Shown here: positions 23,840-36,163 of the stretch, in pieces
How the letters are laid out: each line of letters opens with the position of its first letter
How positions within the stretch are numbered: the stretch's first letter is position 1
Assembly: GCF_036898095.1 (NCBI RefSeq)
Contig: NC_090728.1
Coordinates: forward strand, 91,575,239 to 91,639,238
Length of the DNA: 64,000 nt
DNA from: Palaemon carinicauda
Taxonomy: Eukaryota; Arthropoda; Malacostraca; Decapoda; Palaemonidae
Direction of reading: 5' to 3'
Notes under the pieces: generated by a model
What the model was told of the DNA's origin: nothing
The model's input: only the letters and a program-made list of their open reading frames with translations
The model's database searches: none
Position numbers and translations under genes: made by a program

Positions 23840-24098
23840 TTTTATTCTTTCACTTATTTGTTTGTTAAAATTAACATAACGAAAATATTAAGTCACATTT
23901 CGAAACTTTCTTGACTTAAGTAACAGTTTCATTCTTGAATCAAAAACTGGGAAAGAAAGTTAAAGCAGTCTAACAGTCAGACAGGAAAAAAGAGGAAAAG
24001 TGTGCAAAACAACATACAGCAAAGATTGCTACAAGGAATCTGTAGCGCCATGTAAAGACTAGTTCAGGATAATAATAGAAGAAAGGGCGCTTTTTAAA
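22640..24098. other. AT-rich sequence, no gene recognised
   Basis: Only a CT array (23792-23836) stands out. Confidence 0.5.
23792..23836. repeat. (CT)n microsatellite
   Basis: About 45 bp. Confidence 0.95.
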
Positions 24099-24480
24099 AT
24101 GACCTTTGCAGATGATATTGACAGGTAGTAGGAAAGAATGGCAAAAGTTGGTGAAACTTTCTATTATTCACGAGAGGACGTTATTAAAATACATGTAAGT
24201 AGGGGGAAGATTACAAAATTAAATGGGGTCAATAACATGCTATGATGATTGGATCAGAACCAATTGGTTTGGTCAGTTATTTGTAAGTAAAAGTTGTGCG
24301 GATGACATCAATTGTAAAGAAGTGATGTTTGAAAGAATAAGTTAAGAACCGTAAAGTATTAAGAGCTTAGATAAAGATATCGAGCATAGGAAAACTGCCT
24401 AGGTCAAGTGAGAAATTGATATCATAACGGGATTGTGTCAAAATAACAAAATCTGATTTCAAAGAAGTTTATGTAAAAAA
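24099..24480 (+). pseudogene. Decayed LINE reverse transcriptase (YADD-region) fragment
   Basis: The plus frame from 24099 reads MTFADDIDR, two stops, then ERMAKVGETFYYSREDVIKI and HVSRGKITKLNGVNN. A FADD box (24105-24116) followed about 35 residues later by a K-I-x-V-S-x-x-K-x-x-K-L pattern matches the catalytic YADD box and following strand of RTE-like LINE reverse transcriptases (LKVNVxKSKVM). Downstream, after a frame change, FGQLFVSKSCADDINCKEVM resembles the YLGSxVxxxGxxxxD segment. Many stops show it is long dead. The match is by eye, and the 3' limit is uncertain. Confidence 0.45.
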
Positions 24481-25300
24481 TAGATGTTGACTTTTTTCAG
24501 CAAATGGAGTAAAAAGAGATTGATATATATAGATATATAGCTATAAGAAAGTTGTGGCATTGTAGGTGAAAAGAGGTACTGTATCGATAAGTGTTACAAC
24601 TACGATGAAAAATTTAGACGATGCTTCTCCATCCATTCCTTGATGATGGAGAAGTATTAATACGAAAGTGTCTTGATATAGAGTATACAAAAGTGTGTGT
24701 GCTTAATTAAGTAGTGATTGGGAAATTTAGTTACTTAAAGACTCTCTCTTGTTACCATAGTGTAATTACTTTTTTGCAGTCTTGCAATCTTAATGGAATA
24801 CAACAAATCAATGAACAATTTACATGCATTTATACATTACTGTAGTAATTGACATCGACGCGTGTATACATACATTATTTCACATACAGGCTGCACGTTT
24901 GTAACTCTGCAAACAATAACACATGATAACTAATTGTGTTAACAATACCAAATTGAGGGAGAAGAAACATTTTGTATATTGTTTCACAAAATCAGTGAGA
25001 AGAAAAAGAAAAAGAAGAAATTATTCTTTGGCTATAGATCAATAGATCAACAAAGAGGCCCTTCATATTCTTGAGAGACTTATATGTGAAGAGAGTGCTA
25101 AGAAATATCACCAAGATTTCAAGGGACCAGAAAGGGTTTATGGTTTAGAGTTTACACCACAAATAGATATATTCGATTCCGAACGCACAACTCGTAGAAC
25201 TAATAATACATCATTCTAAAAATTTATTTTGAGAAAAGAAAAAGTTAAATTTAGTTTGCAAGGGAGCCTAGGTTCAACATAGAAAAAAAAAACGGCACGC

Positions 25301-25340
<40 letters not shown>

Positions 25341-26640
25341 TTTTAGGCTGTGAAAATTTTATGCATATATTATACGTAAATCCAGGTTTGTGGGATTTGA
25401 ATAGTAGTAAATTTTTACAATTACTTTAACGTAATATTGCGGTGTCATCAAAGATTTTCATCAGGAGGAACATGTTAAAAAATTGCTTTTTCAAATATAC
25501 CAGCAGAGTAGTTTACTTATTCAAAGCTTTGGGCTGATTAAAAGAAAGATTTTTCTGTCTGCGCCGTACAAGAAAAAAATAACAGTTCATTAGCAAGGGG
25601 GAAATAAGTGGAATAAGGAAGGGTAGAAAAACCTTTTGCTGTAAAATTCACTGATTACAACCACTGTCGTGGGTGATAAACTGAAGGTAACGTAGAAGGA
25701 TACCCCCCCCCCTTTTTTTTTCCGTCCCCTATATCCGTATTAAGGATAAATGTCTTAATTCGGTTGGATGTCAATTTGTATGTATTAGAGACGCTCACTC
25801 AAATGGCGAATCATGTAATTTAGAGGTGGAAATAAAACAAAATATCCATTATTGAGGTGCAAACTTCTTTATGCATGCAACAAATAAAACAAAGTTCAGA
25901 TGTGGAAATTATAAAACAGATTATAATCTATTTATATGATACAGAATTCTTTATACATAAAACAAATGCCAGATAACATACCAACCATTCAGTGAATTAC
26001 CTTGAACTTTAGCCACACTGTTTTTTACTTGAATGAGAATGTTCGAAGGGAAATAAATCTTCCATTAGAGCAGCAATCCCGGAGTCTAAACCTAATACCT
26101 TCCACAGCCTGATAGTCAAGAACCAGCCCGAGGCCAGCATGCACCAGACATTAACACCAGTAAGCTAACAAGAAAAGGCAAAAGCAGATTTTCTTGACGG
26201 TGGACGACCTGTGCTCCAGACCACTCGCCCATGAAAGTTTCTATTACACTGAGCGAAAAATTGAGAATAAAAATAATTGGTGTAACTTGAATATGATGTA
26301 AAAACGTGTCCAAGATAATGCAAGATCTTCTTTGAGTAATTTCGCCCGGAATTTTGGCAATTGCGTAACATGCATTATCACATGTCGATGATTTTGCCTT
26401 TAGTCTTGCTGTGCCCTCCAACACCTGTTCTGTTAAGAAATATATTCCAGCGTTTTGCAAAACGAGTTTGTTTTAAGCCAACTTTTTACATGCATTTATA
26501 CATCTGCAGGCTGGGAAAAAATAGAAAGTTTGAGTTAAGAAAGAAGTGTATGCGCACAGCAGTAACCTCTTATTACGTTCTAAGCACAGGCGGGGTATCA
26601 CCAACCGGTATTCATGAGCTCAATGACTAAATTACCAAAG

Positions 26641-26706
<66 letters not shown>

Positions 26707-27873
26707 ACGGTCAAATGTATTTCAACAACTTGAAGAAAGCGATTCTTAAGGGTTTATCTCTGCATCACAATTAGCATAAACGGACCATTAGGAGAATAAT
26801 GTTGTAGTGTGGAAATCGGCTCCATTGTACAAATCCACCTGGAGAGAAAGAACGATCAGTCGAAGGTTTCATATCTATTCACTTGTGACACGCCCAGCAT
26901 CATAAAAGGCTTGATTAAAATGTATAATCTTCCTAAAATATTCCTTATGAAATACTTCAGAACGGGAGATTCATTGATACCATGGACTCGGTAATGCTAC
27001 AAATTCACGTCAGTTTTCAAGTGATGAAACACGAGAAAGGAAATAATCATCTTAGAAGTCTTGGTCTTACAAGATATCCATCTGTAAAGACGTATTTTTA
27101 ATTCATTAATATGAATGATACTGGGAAGATATATCAATGTTGTGCTAAATAAACATTGTTTTCTGTTATGTTTGTGTGATAAATAATTAAGAAATATAAG
27201 ATATATGATTTAGTACACACTTGCCTTAGGACTGTTTGATTCTGATACAAGCAGACCCAAAGCAGATAATGTTGTATAAGAATGAATTTGGACGTTGCCA
27301 TTTTTACCACATGTTCGCATTGGCTCTTGCAACAAATTTAAGAATACGGAATACTCTGAATGACATAACCTTCTTGATATTGAAAATCTCGTATTACTGA
27401 GCTTGTTGGGTGTTGGAAGTCATGAACGCTTGAATGATAAAGATCAGATATGGGGAATGAATGCAGGAATGATAAAGATGTCGACAAACTGTAGCCTACC
27501 AACGGTGTGTTATGTTGAGAATACAAACCGAAAATTATTATATAAGAGAATGTGAGGAAATGGAAATGAAACTTGGGTAAAGAGAAATTAGTTTGGCGTA
27601 TGTACCTGCTAATAATGACCATTTTTTTACCTTGAATATTCATAACAGCATTGCTTCCGTAATTGGAAACTGCATCCCCGGACTAATTAGTTTTAATCAA
27701 TAATTGATATGTGAGCTGCAGTCCACATACAGAGATCCTACCATGTAAATGAAAATTTCATCGCTAAAAAAAATATATATATATGTAACCTCTGATGTAA
27801 AAAACCACCAAAAGACACGAAGTGTATACATTCTCAAAGAAATAATGCATTCAAAGAAAATTTAAAGTGATGA
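24481..27873. other. AT-rich sequence, no confirmed gene
   Basis: Contains a TA array (25303-25336), a C11/T8 run (about 25703-25721), a GA array (26645-26705) and a minus-strand open frame at 26116-26460 without recognised domain. Confidence 0.45.
26645..26705. repeat. (AG)n microsatellite
   Basis: About 61 bp, uninterrupted. Confidence 0.95.
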
Positions 27874-27916
27874 AATTAATCAAAGCATGTAAGTACAGTA
27901 CTTTCTTTGATTAATT
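27874..27916. repeat. 43-nt hairpin
   Basis: aattaatcaaag (27874-27885) pairs perfectly with ctttgattaatt (27905-27916); inside, aagtac and gtactt pair around one base. It directly precedes the tRNA-like segment. Confidence 0.75.
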
Positions 27917-27918
27917 GT

Positions 27919-28170
27919 CTTGCCTGGTAGTTCCTTTGCCTTTTAATTGAAGAGTCCTGGGTTCGATTTCAGTGTAATGTAGAAATTTATTTAGTTTACT
28001 CACGTGATTTTTCGTTGGTTTAAATCATCATATTCATTCAAAAACAGTAATTCTACAAAGTACTATCAATCAGTGGGTCGGATGACGACAGAAAATCACT
28101 TGTATATAAAGTAGGTAGCTCCTTTCATTTGAAGAAACTTGAGTTCGATTCCAATGCGAGATAAAAAATA
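27919..28170 (+). mobile_element. Two weak tRNA-like (B-box) segments
   Basis: gggttcgatttc (27959-27970) and gagttcgattcc (28141-28152) fit the Pol III B box; each is preceded by a similar ggtag(t/c)tccttt motif about 30 bases upstream. They may be two degenerate copies of one tRNA-derived SINE. No full tRNA fold was found. Confidence 0.3.
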
Positions 28171-28993
28171 CGTGACTTTTATTCGCTGAGATATGCATCA
28201 TTTTTTATTTTCATGCAACCATTTAATCTAGGCTGAAGTGTGTTTAAATACTCTATATCGTATTTATTCAAGAGACATTGGAACACTATAATAACGGTTC
28301 TGTACTTGTAAATGTCATGTCTATTGCATATGTGATTGCACTGTGATTTTCATTATTATTATTGTTGTTCTTTTTATCGGTGCTGTTGCCGTTTCGTTAT
28401 TGATAAATATTATATACATAAGATGCATAGGATAATTCATGATAGAAAATGTTGATATTATTGAATCATGAAAGAAACCTTGATATCAGATACGTTAATA
28501 AACTTCACATTTCAGGGAAGCTTAGATTTTATTGCTAAACATTTTGCTCTGTTTACTTTTGCTTTTCTGCACCGAACTATTACCCACTTGAAAAAAAGAT
28601 AAAAAAAAAAATCTTGTTCAACAAAACAATGGACAATAAAACAATTTTTTTTTCTTGCCATTTTTTTTTCTTAGAACCAGGGTTTCGTATAAAGAAATCC
28701 GAGTCTTATCTTTCAAATCCTTCAAATTATTTTTAACATTGAATTGATGTATCGTGGTTACAAGAAATTAAAGAAGTAAATTACTTCGCGGTAATGTTAT
28801 TTGCAGATGTTTCTTTGATATTGCAAAACAAGAGATCAACTTTATTTACCTCTAAGGGTTATTTTTCATATACAATTTACCGACTCTCATCGTGGCTTAG
28901 AGATAAGTCTTGTTGTCTTTAACCCATGTTTAGTCCCTAGTATGTTTTTCTTTGCTATCGTTAACTGCAATGTCATGTATAATTTGTTTGGTT

Positions 28994-28998
<5 letters not shown>
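28171..28998. other. AT-rich sequence, no gene recognised
   Basis: No motif seen. Confidence 0.5.
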
Positions 28999-29075
<77 letters not shown>

Positions 29076-29092
29076 CAAGGTCTCGGACTGGC

Positions 29093-29121
<29 letters not shown>
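28999..29121. repeat. (CT)n array and poly(T)
   Basis: About 75 bp of CT, a 19-bp spacer, then about 29 T (29093-29121). Confidence 0.95.
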
Positions 29122-29123
<2 letters not shown>

Positions 29124-29129
29124 AACAAA

Positions 29130-29336
29130 TCAGTTCTTGAGACCGGAGGTCGTAAGAGCGAACATTCCCTCCGTGAATTGCATGTCGGAATGGACGTTGG
29201 CAAAACAAACAATTTGTACGGGCCGTTCCTCACCGGACAATACCCCCACCGAAAAGATTGAAGGGCTAGACGGACAGTTTCCCATCACAGGGCAGAATCG
29301 ATTGACCCTTAAAGCTGACGATGATTTGTTTTTTTA
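29130..29336 (-). other. Open frame, unknown, GC-rich
   Basis: The minus strand is open from the TAA at about 29334 to the TGA at 29130-29132, reading [40 protein letters not shown] and FTEGMFALTTSGLKN. The plus strand is also open. GC is clearly above the flanks. A poly(T) lies immediately beyond the stop, that is poly(A) sits upstream on the coding strand, which is the wrong side for a retrocopy. It is possibly a repeat-derived frame. Confidence 0.2.
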
Positions 29337-29428
29337 GCGTGTCTCTGTCTACTTCTACTCTTTCAACTTTGTTCTTTATTTTTTCCCTTGTTAGACAGTG
29401 CTATGGTTTGCACGTATACGTGTATCAA

Positions 29429-29637
<209 letters not shown>

Positions 29638-29874
29638 GTATGTATGTGTCTGTGTACGTGTTTATGTATTTATGCATGTATTTGCAAAATTAGAATTGTG
29701 ACTGAACACCATTAGCTTCCGAAACATTTTTAAAACTTAGCTCATCAACCTCTCTTCTACCAATTCCAAACACAATGCGCGAATATTTCATGCACTCTTA
29801 CGTTCTTGATTTTAATATTTTTTTCCAACACCTTTTATCTTTCCATAAATATATACATACTCGTGTGTCTGTGT

Positions 29875-29909
<35 letters not shown>

Positions 29910-29910
<1 letters not shown>

Positions 29911-31255
29911 TTTGTCTGTATACACTGTCATGTGTATTATTCTTAAAACTTATATATTATAGTTGGTGATGCTTGAAATAGACATGCTAACCAAGGGTCA
30001 CAATTAAGAGCTCGATTAAAAGCAATCTTTATAGCGACAGCACTGCTGAGAACCATTAATCGCCCGATGGCATTCAGTCTGGTAGATAAAAGCAATTGCT
30101 GTTCGTTTGAAGTGTTCCCATTTCGTAACCATGGCATGCTTTAACTTTCAGGTTATTATAACGTTTATAATGAGTTATACCTTCCAACATGTACAGTAAG
30201 AACTTGCCGTATACCCTGTGTGATTCAAGCAGCTAGAAATGCCGCTTAGAATATGTAGTTGGTTGATTCTAGTACTAAATATTATGTATTCTTAAGTCGA
30301 TTCAAACAACTAAAGTGCAACGTGAGCTAGGTAATTAGATGGAATTTTATGGTTGTCAAACACGTTCATGAAGTGTCTTATGTATCTTTTTGTTACTGGT
30401 CAGCAGCAATGACAATAATGATGATGGCAATTTCAGCTTTTATGTTTTTTCATGAATCTTATTAAAGTTATGCAGTGTCAAAGTTGTTGAAGATTTTACT
30501 GGTCATTCAAGAGTTTAATGATGATTTTCCTTCATTTTCTTGTGCTGTAACTAAATAATCTGTTGGTGATGTATCTATTGTAGACCGGAATATTCCAAAT
30601 CCGTACGTGATCGTCCCAAACTGAATCAGTAATTTGGATCCGGACGTTCAGATCTGGTGTATTTGATCGGGTGCAAATGAAAAGTAATCCCGGATCCAAT
30701 ACCACCACGACATCCCAGGACGATTAGAATGTAACGCGCGAGATTTGCTTCCGGTTAAATACTGAATCAATGCGATTTGTTTTACCCCGGTCATTTTCAG
30801 AATGTGTTTACTTTGTGATTTTGGGAGAAAGGTGTTGACAGTCATTTACCTAGTATTTTTACTCGATGATCTTTTAGATGCTGCAAAAAAAAAAAAAAAG
30901 AAACGTATGTAAGGTATTCATTAATATGTTAGTTTATGTATAACTTTTATACAAATTATAAAATCAAAATTTCACCAGGCAAAGAATATTATATGATACA
31001 ATTGGCTGTTTGGCTTTATCATCCATGGCATTGATGATTTTTTTATTGTGAAAAAAATGATTTGTTATCTTGAGAGAATAATGAATACAATCTCCATAAT
31101 TTTTCGTCTTTTAGGGTGCCATAGATTAGTAAATTGAATATTGATACAGTAATTGAAAGTAACACTTTTGTACATCCTGTGGCTGTGCTCTGTTTCGTTG
31201 CGAATCCAACTAAGTCTATTACTTCAAATAAGAATTCCTTTTTTTCAGAAACAAA

Positions 31256-31328
<73 letters not shown>

Positions 31329-31686
31329 ATTTCAATGATAAGAATATATTATATAAAGGAGCTTTGGTCTCGCAAATTTTTTACCCTTTTTTCTTCTACT
31401 TATCTTAGATGACGAAAATCTCTCGGCTTTTGATCCAAGATAACTTTAAGTGAATGTTTATTCTTCGGATTTAATCAAAATTGTGCACAATTTTCTGATG
31501 TGACGTTTTCGAATTAACACATTATTATCATTACTTCAATCATATTTCCTTTTTAGATAAGACTTTTTAATTCAATCAGCTGTTAACAAACTTCATAATT
31601 TACTATAAATGAAATGAGGTTTTTGGGATGATACAATTAAACACTAATAAAACAATAATAGAATTATATCCTACCAGAATAATGTG
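29910..31686. other. Unique sequence with one CT array, no confirmed gene
   Basis: A 65-codon minus ORF (30648-30845) has no motif. An A14 run lies at about 30884-30899. CT array at 31260-31326. Confidence 0.45.
31260..31326. repeat. (CT)n microsatellite
   Basis: About 67 bp. Confidence 0.95.
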
Positions 31687-31940
31687 TTATTATTATTATT
31701 ATTACTAGCTAAGCTACAACACTAGTTGGAAAAGCAGGGCTCCAACAGGGAAAAATAGCCCAGTGAGGAAAGGAAAAAAGGAAATAAATTCATTATAAGA
31801 CAAGTAATGAACAATTAAAATAAAATATTTTAAGAACAGTAACAAGATTAAAATAGAGCTTTCATATGCAAAAATAAAAACACGAGGAAGAGAAATAAGA
31901 TAGAATAGTGTGCCCGAGTGTACCCTCAAGCGAGAGAACT
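31687..31940 (-). mobile_element. (TAA)-tailed retroposon fragment
   Basis: Begins with the reverse of the tail (TTATTATT), then actagctaagctacaacact, ggctccaacagggaaaaata and gcccgagtgtaccctcaagc. The central part (gaacagtaacaagattaaaa) matches 44150-44200 closely. Confidence 0.65.
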
Positions 31941-32436
31941 TTTTCATCTTTGCATTTTGTATTCTCCTTTTCATTATTGTCTGTGTTCCTGTTTCCTTGA
32001 TTATTCATATTCTTTATTCTATGTTGGGATTTATTTCGGTGTTTTTCAGTGTTAAAATTCATGACGAAAATAAAAAATTTGTGTTTCATTAATATTTTTA
32101 ATGCATATCCCTCTTTATGGCATGCGGGTACATATGGAAGAGGGAAAGGCATTCACATTTAATGAATTTTGTTTTAAAAGCATAAATTGCTTATATACAC
32201 GTGTTTCCCCTTGCCCCCCAAAAAAAGGGTTATATCGATTTTTTTTCTTTTTTCTTTTTTAGCAAATTACTACTCTGATTTCGAAAAAAATTTTCCTCTA
32301 AATTTTGCTTTTATAATGTGGTGAAGATAAGACGGTGCAGAAGTTGTAATCTAAGTGTACTTACAAACCCGTTCTTTTTGTTGTTCCATAATTCGAATTT
32401 AAATTTTTTTTGCGCATTTACAATGAAAGCCTACGT

Positions 32437-32438
<2 letters not shown>

Positions 32439-32512
<74 letters not shown>
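32439..32512. repeat. (TA)n microsatellite
   Basis: About 74 bp. Confidence 0.95.
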
Positions 32513-32518
<6 letters not shown>

Positions 32519-32686
32519 TCGTGTGTGTGAAAACACGCACACACCTCTATATCTAACCAAATTGATATCAATTTTAGAATCGGCTCTCATGTAAATATCA
32601 CAGCACATAACAGATGGAGATGGATTGCACGGAGGCAGTAAATGCCAACATTCACATGAACTAAGTTTCTTCAGGTCATCTGTCAT
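32513..32686 (-). other. 57-aa cysteine-containing ORF, unknown
   Basis: Minus-strand ATG in an A(-3) context encodes MTDDLKKLSSCECWHLLPPC then NPSPSVMCCDIYMRADSKID; the frame is open about 30 codons further upstream. An acceptor-like ctgtctgaaaccag precedes it. No family is recognised. Confidence 0.15.
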
Positions 32687-32850
32687 TGTTGGGAAGCTCG
32701 ATGGTCCTGGTTTCAGACAGATTAATAACAGTAATTGCTGGGAAGTTGCGTGACGATCACTCGAATTTTAAAGATGATCTTCTAATGTCTGTTTGTTCAT
32801 GCTCTCTGTAATGAAGCGTTGTGTGAGCGTGTATGTGCTCGTGTTTGAAT

Positions 32851-32851
<1 letters not shown>

Positions 32852-32912
<61 letters not shown>
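32852..32912. repeat. (CT)n microsatellite
   Basis: About 61 bp. Confidence 0.95.
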
Positions 32913-33140
32913 GGACTATTTATGGCACCGCTTCATTGGCGTCTCCGTTCTTAGGCCTACTATGCCTACTGGAATAAAAAGTTTCACTAGTCAGGTACAA
33001 TAGACCGAATAACCCAGAATTCTGGCGTGTTACTGATATAGGAACATCGTGAGGAGCGTCAAAAGATGATTTCACCTGTATCTGTCAAAGTGCGGTTGGA
33101 AGACCTAAGTAGGCCTAAGCCAGTTGTCATGGTACCTTAC

Positions 33141-33193
33141 CTGTCCTTTGGGTAGTCAAAAATGGTAAAACCCGAAGGATGTACGTGTACCAT
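33141..33193 (-). CDS. Candidate first coding exon with consensus donor
   Basis: On the minus strand agaaATGG (purine at -3, G at +4) opens MVHVHPSGFTIFDYPKD and ends at a perfect donor CAG/GTAAGG at 33141/33140, phase 2. In the unspliced frame the next codon is TAA inside the donor, as expected if splicing is needed. A (GA)n array on the coding strand ends about 38 bases upstream. A second ATG with a CAG/GTGAAA donor lies just downstream on the same strand (about 33070-33128). The continuation exon was not identified, so product and function are unknown. Confidence 0.3.
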
Positions 33194-33229
33194 TTCTCTT
33201 CAGGAAATTATACCTCTGTGAACGTAGTT

Positions 33230-33230
<1 letters not shown>

Positions 33231-33291
<61 letters not shown>
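33231..33291. repeat. (CT)n microsatellite upstream of an ATG
   Basis: About 61 bp; (GA)n on the minus strand, just 5' of the candidate start exon at 33193. Confidence 0.95.
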
Positions 33292-33292
<1 letters not shown>

Positions 33293-33293
33293 A

Positions 33294-33697
33294 ATGTTCA
33301 CATTTATTAGCTGTATGAGAAACTTTCCTGCTTAAACCATGATGTTTATGTTACTACTTTCTCATTTCTCCCCCTCCTAGTTATCATATTCTTACTTATG
33401 CATACTCTATTTTCCTTCGATTTATGGTATGATATTTCAGCTGTCACCGCGGGGTGAGGGTCCTGTGTTACTCTCCCTTTAAAATATCCTGTTAGCAAGC
33501 TCAGGTGACTTGATAGTCCCATGCATATTGAGCAGTTTATCCCCGTGGAGTTTGACACACGTCTGCGGTGATGACGAACAACCTGAGAGGTGTTGATGAT
33601 ACATGGCTGCAATATGCTTGTGGATTTCGTGGTTTTATGGATTTACTTTGATTTGTTTCTGTATGTAACTTTAATCTTGAATGCAATTCATCGCTGC

Positions 33698-33701
<4 letters not shown>
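33294..33701. other. Unique sequence; overlapping minus open frames
   Basis: After an acceptor-like catattgcag at about 33606 two minus frames are open (33346-33612 and 33479-33604, the latter reading CVKLHGDKLLNMHGTIKSPE). Neither can be preferred and neither matches a family I know. Confidence 0.2.

Positions 33702-33764
<63 letters not shown>
33702..33764. repeat. (TA)n microsatellite
   Basis: About 63 bp. Confidence 0.95.
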
Positions 33765-33765
<1 letters not shown>

Positions 33766-35389
33766 TTAATAGGTGTGCTAGCTTATAACATTTAATTTTG
33801 TGATTTATTCAACTTTTTTTTTTAAAAAGGCACTTCTTTTCACCTGATTACATACACCAGGCTATGGTTTTTACTAATTTTTTTTTTTTTCATCATAATA
33901 AGTTTTAGGCTAGAGCTTTGAATACCGTTGTTAATTATCATGTGTTCGATTAATTCGATTATAAAAATGTTAAGGCTTGATTAAAGACCGAAATTTTCAG
34001 TAAAGTAATACTTAGGTAATCCCAGATACGAAAAAATCAAGTAGAATATTTATGCAATTGACAGGTATGAGAATTCAATGATTAATATATGTTTCTTAAG
34101 AACTAAGATGTGAATTGGTCAATTAATTGAATATAGAAACAATTATACATCTTTATATTCTTTACACCATTAAGAGGGAAGTCCTGGTAAAAAATGCAAG
34201 TCACTGCCAAATTGATCTTTTAACTTCTGAAGCGTGGATCTGTAACAGTCACTTCCTATACTTCCTGAGAAGTTCATCGGCAAGGCAACAGACCTTATAT
34301 GCTATGTGAAGCAGAATAAATAATTATTTTTAAAAATCCAATCAGTATATAGATAGGTGAAAGGCCAGCAGACATTTTCGTATTAAATGTCAATCAACTC
34401 TCTTCAAAGTTATGGAAGAACGAAAAACGTGGAAGTGAAGATTTTCAAAGTTAGATTTTAATAGAATAGAGAAGTGATCGAAATTTTCTTTGATTATTAC
34501 GTAAAGAGAAAGCAAGTTGCGAAAGCATTTAGTGTATTGATTTGTTGAAAGATGCTGTAATCTATGCATTATACTTTATTTTTGTGTAGCTATAAATATA
34601 TGAGAATTGCCCATGTTTAATGGATATTCCCCATATCCTATAAAGCCGGCTAGTTTCTAAGGCAATGATGCTCTAAAATAAGAAAAGGCCACATCCACCA
34701 GTGTCCCCCATTTTAGTTGATAAACCTTCAACACAAAAAACTATGGTATCAGTTCTAATCTCCCAAATATCACCAGTTTGTAGGTGAAGTATAGAAGCAA
34801 TACAAAGTAAAAATAAGAATTTATGTATTATAGAGGAACAAAAACAATTTGCTATAAATTTCTGTTCCATTACAGGTCAAAAGGATTTATTTCTGCGTGG
34901 CTTTCAATACCTACCCGTTTTATATTAAATTTATAATGGTTTCAACACTATACGTTATTGTAAATATTCATTGCATGTGTTTGGCCTTAAAACCATATTT
35001 ATGAAATTAGTTTCGTGTCACCTTTATCGATGATGAATGTAATGAGGGTCTAATTTTTGGGGGGTGTTGGTTATATTTTATTTTTTTAGAGAAGTATATT
35101 TTGTGGTTTTGTCATTTATGATTTTTGCCATCTTTGGGGCGAAGACTTCTAAGATTGATTTATCTAGCTGCCATTTGTTCTGCTATATATACATTATTGT
35201 AAAGTTTATGTTTATATTTTCATATATTCTTTGTGATTACCCTTCACAGGTTTTAAAGCTTGGTGAAAATGAAGCTTTCCCAACAGATTTGAAATAAATG
35301 CAAATCCCATATTTTCCATGAACCGTGTAGAAAATGGATTGCTCTTGGAAAACTGTACTTTTATTGAAGGAGGAAACGGCAGACGTCCT

Positions 35390-35394
<5 letters not shown>

Positions 35395-35433
<39 letters not shown>
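35395..35433. repeat. (GA)n microsatellite, copy A
   Basis: About 39 bp here against about 66 bp at 50769-50835 in copy B. Confidence 0.95.
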
Positions 35434-35436
<3 letters not shown>

Positions 35437-35639
35437 TGACTTAATCACCTACCTTCGCTTACACGGTCTCAGGAAATCAAATCGACACATCTCATAACCT
35501 ATAATTAAAATCTCATCCAGTGTAATAAATGATATTACAAACCTGTCATTAATACATTTCAAGTGCAGTTTGGCACACGTGCATTATTTATAAAGTATCC
35601 CACCCCCTATTTCTTCTTCCTCTTTCTTCCTGTCACCAG

Positions 35640-35746
35640 CAGACACGCGGCACGTACTCACGGGCGATCCTAATGACGCGATCATTGTGATGCAATTATT
35701 AATTCTTCCGGTCCACGTTTGGGGAATTAATATCACTGGAGATTAG
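35640..35746. other. Exon-like segment with splice signals on both strands
   Basis: Plus: a strong pyrimidine tract and caccag, then a frame reading DTRHVLTGDPNDAIIVMQLL, ending at ag/gtgaag; in copy A a one-base insertion near 35739 creates an in-frame TAG, while copy B (51052-51147) stays open. Minus: acceptor ctccag at 35736-35740 and a strong donor CGCCC/GTGAGT at 35662/35661, frame LIPQTWTGRINNCITMIASL. The two readings exclude one another and neither is confirmed. Confidence 0.2.
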
Positions 35747-35929
35747 GTGAAGCCATGCAGTCACCCAAACTTGACTCGCCGATGTCGTTCAGAAGTTGTA
35801 TCGTGTTTCTGTTGCTTTAATTTGCCATATCGTAGTTCCCTTTCTATTTAATATTAAATTTTTGCTATGAATTTTATTTATCTTGAATGTTATGAGCAAA
35901 ACGTATGTAAAGTTAATAGTATAAAGTCT

Positions 35930-36090
35930 TTATTTCGAATATTGTTTATATAGGAAATATTTATTTTCATGTTACTGTTCTTAAAATATTTAATTTTTCA
36001 CTCTTTCCTTTCCTCCCGGGGCTCTTTTCCCTTTTGGAGCCCCTAGGCTTATAGCATTCTGCTCTTCCAAATAAGGTTGTAGCTTCGCAA

Positions 36091-36162
<72 letters not shown>

Positions 36163-36163
36163 T
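35930..36163 (+). mobile_element. (TAA)-tailed retroposon fragment, copy A
   Basis: gttactgttcttaaaatatt, then tttggagcccctaggcttat, caaataaggttgtagcttcg and about 70 bp of (AAT)n (36091-36161). In copy B (51335-51520) the same element has only a remnant tail, so the (AAT)n is a large length polymorphism. Confidence 0.65.

Noticed and set aside
34673..34870. 65-codon minus ORF with a protein-like end (DIWEIRTDTIVFCVEGLSTK)
   Set aside because: Copy B has a 4-bp insertion inside the frame that gives immediate stops, and no other evidence supports it.
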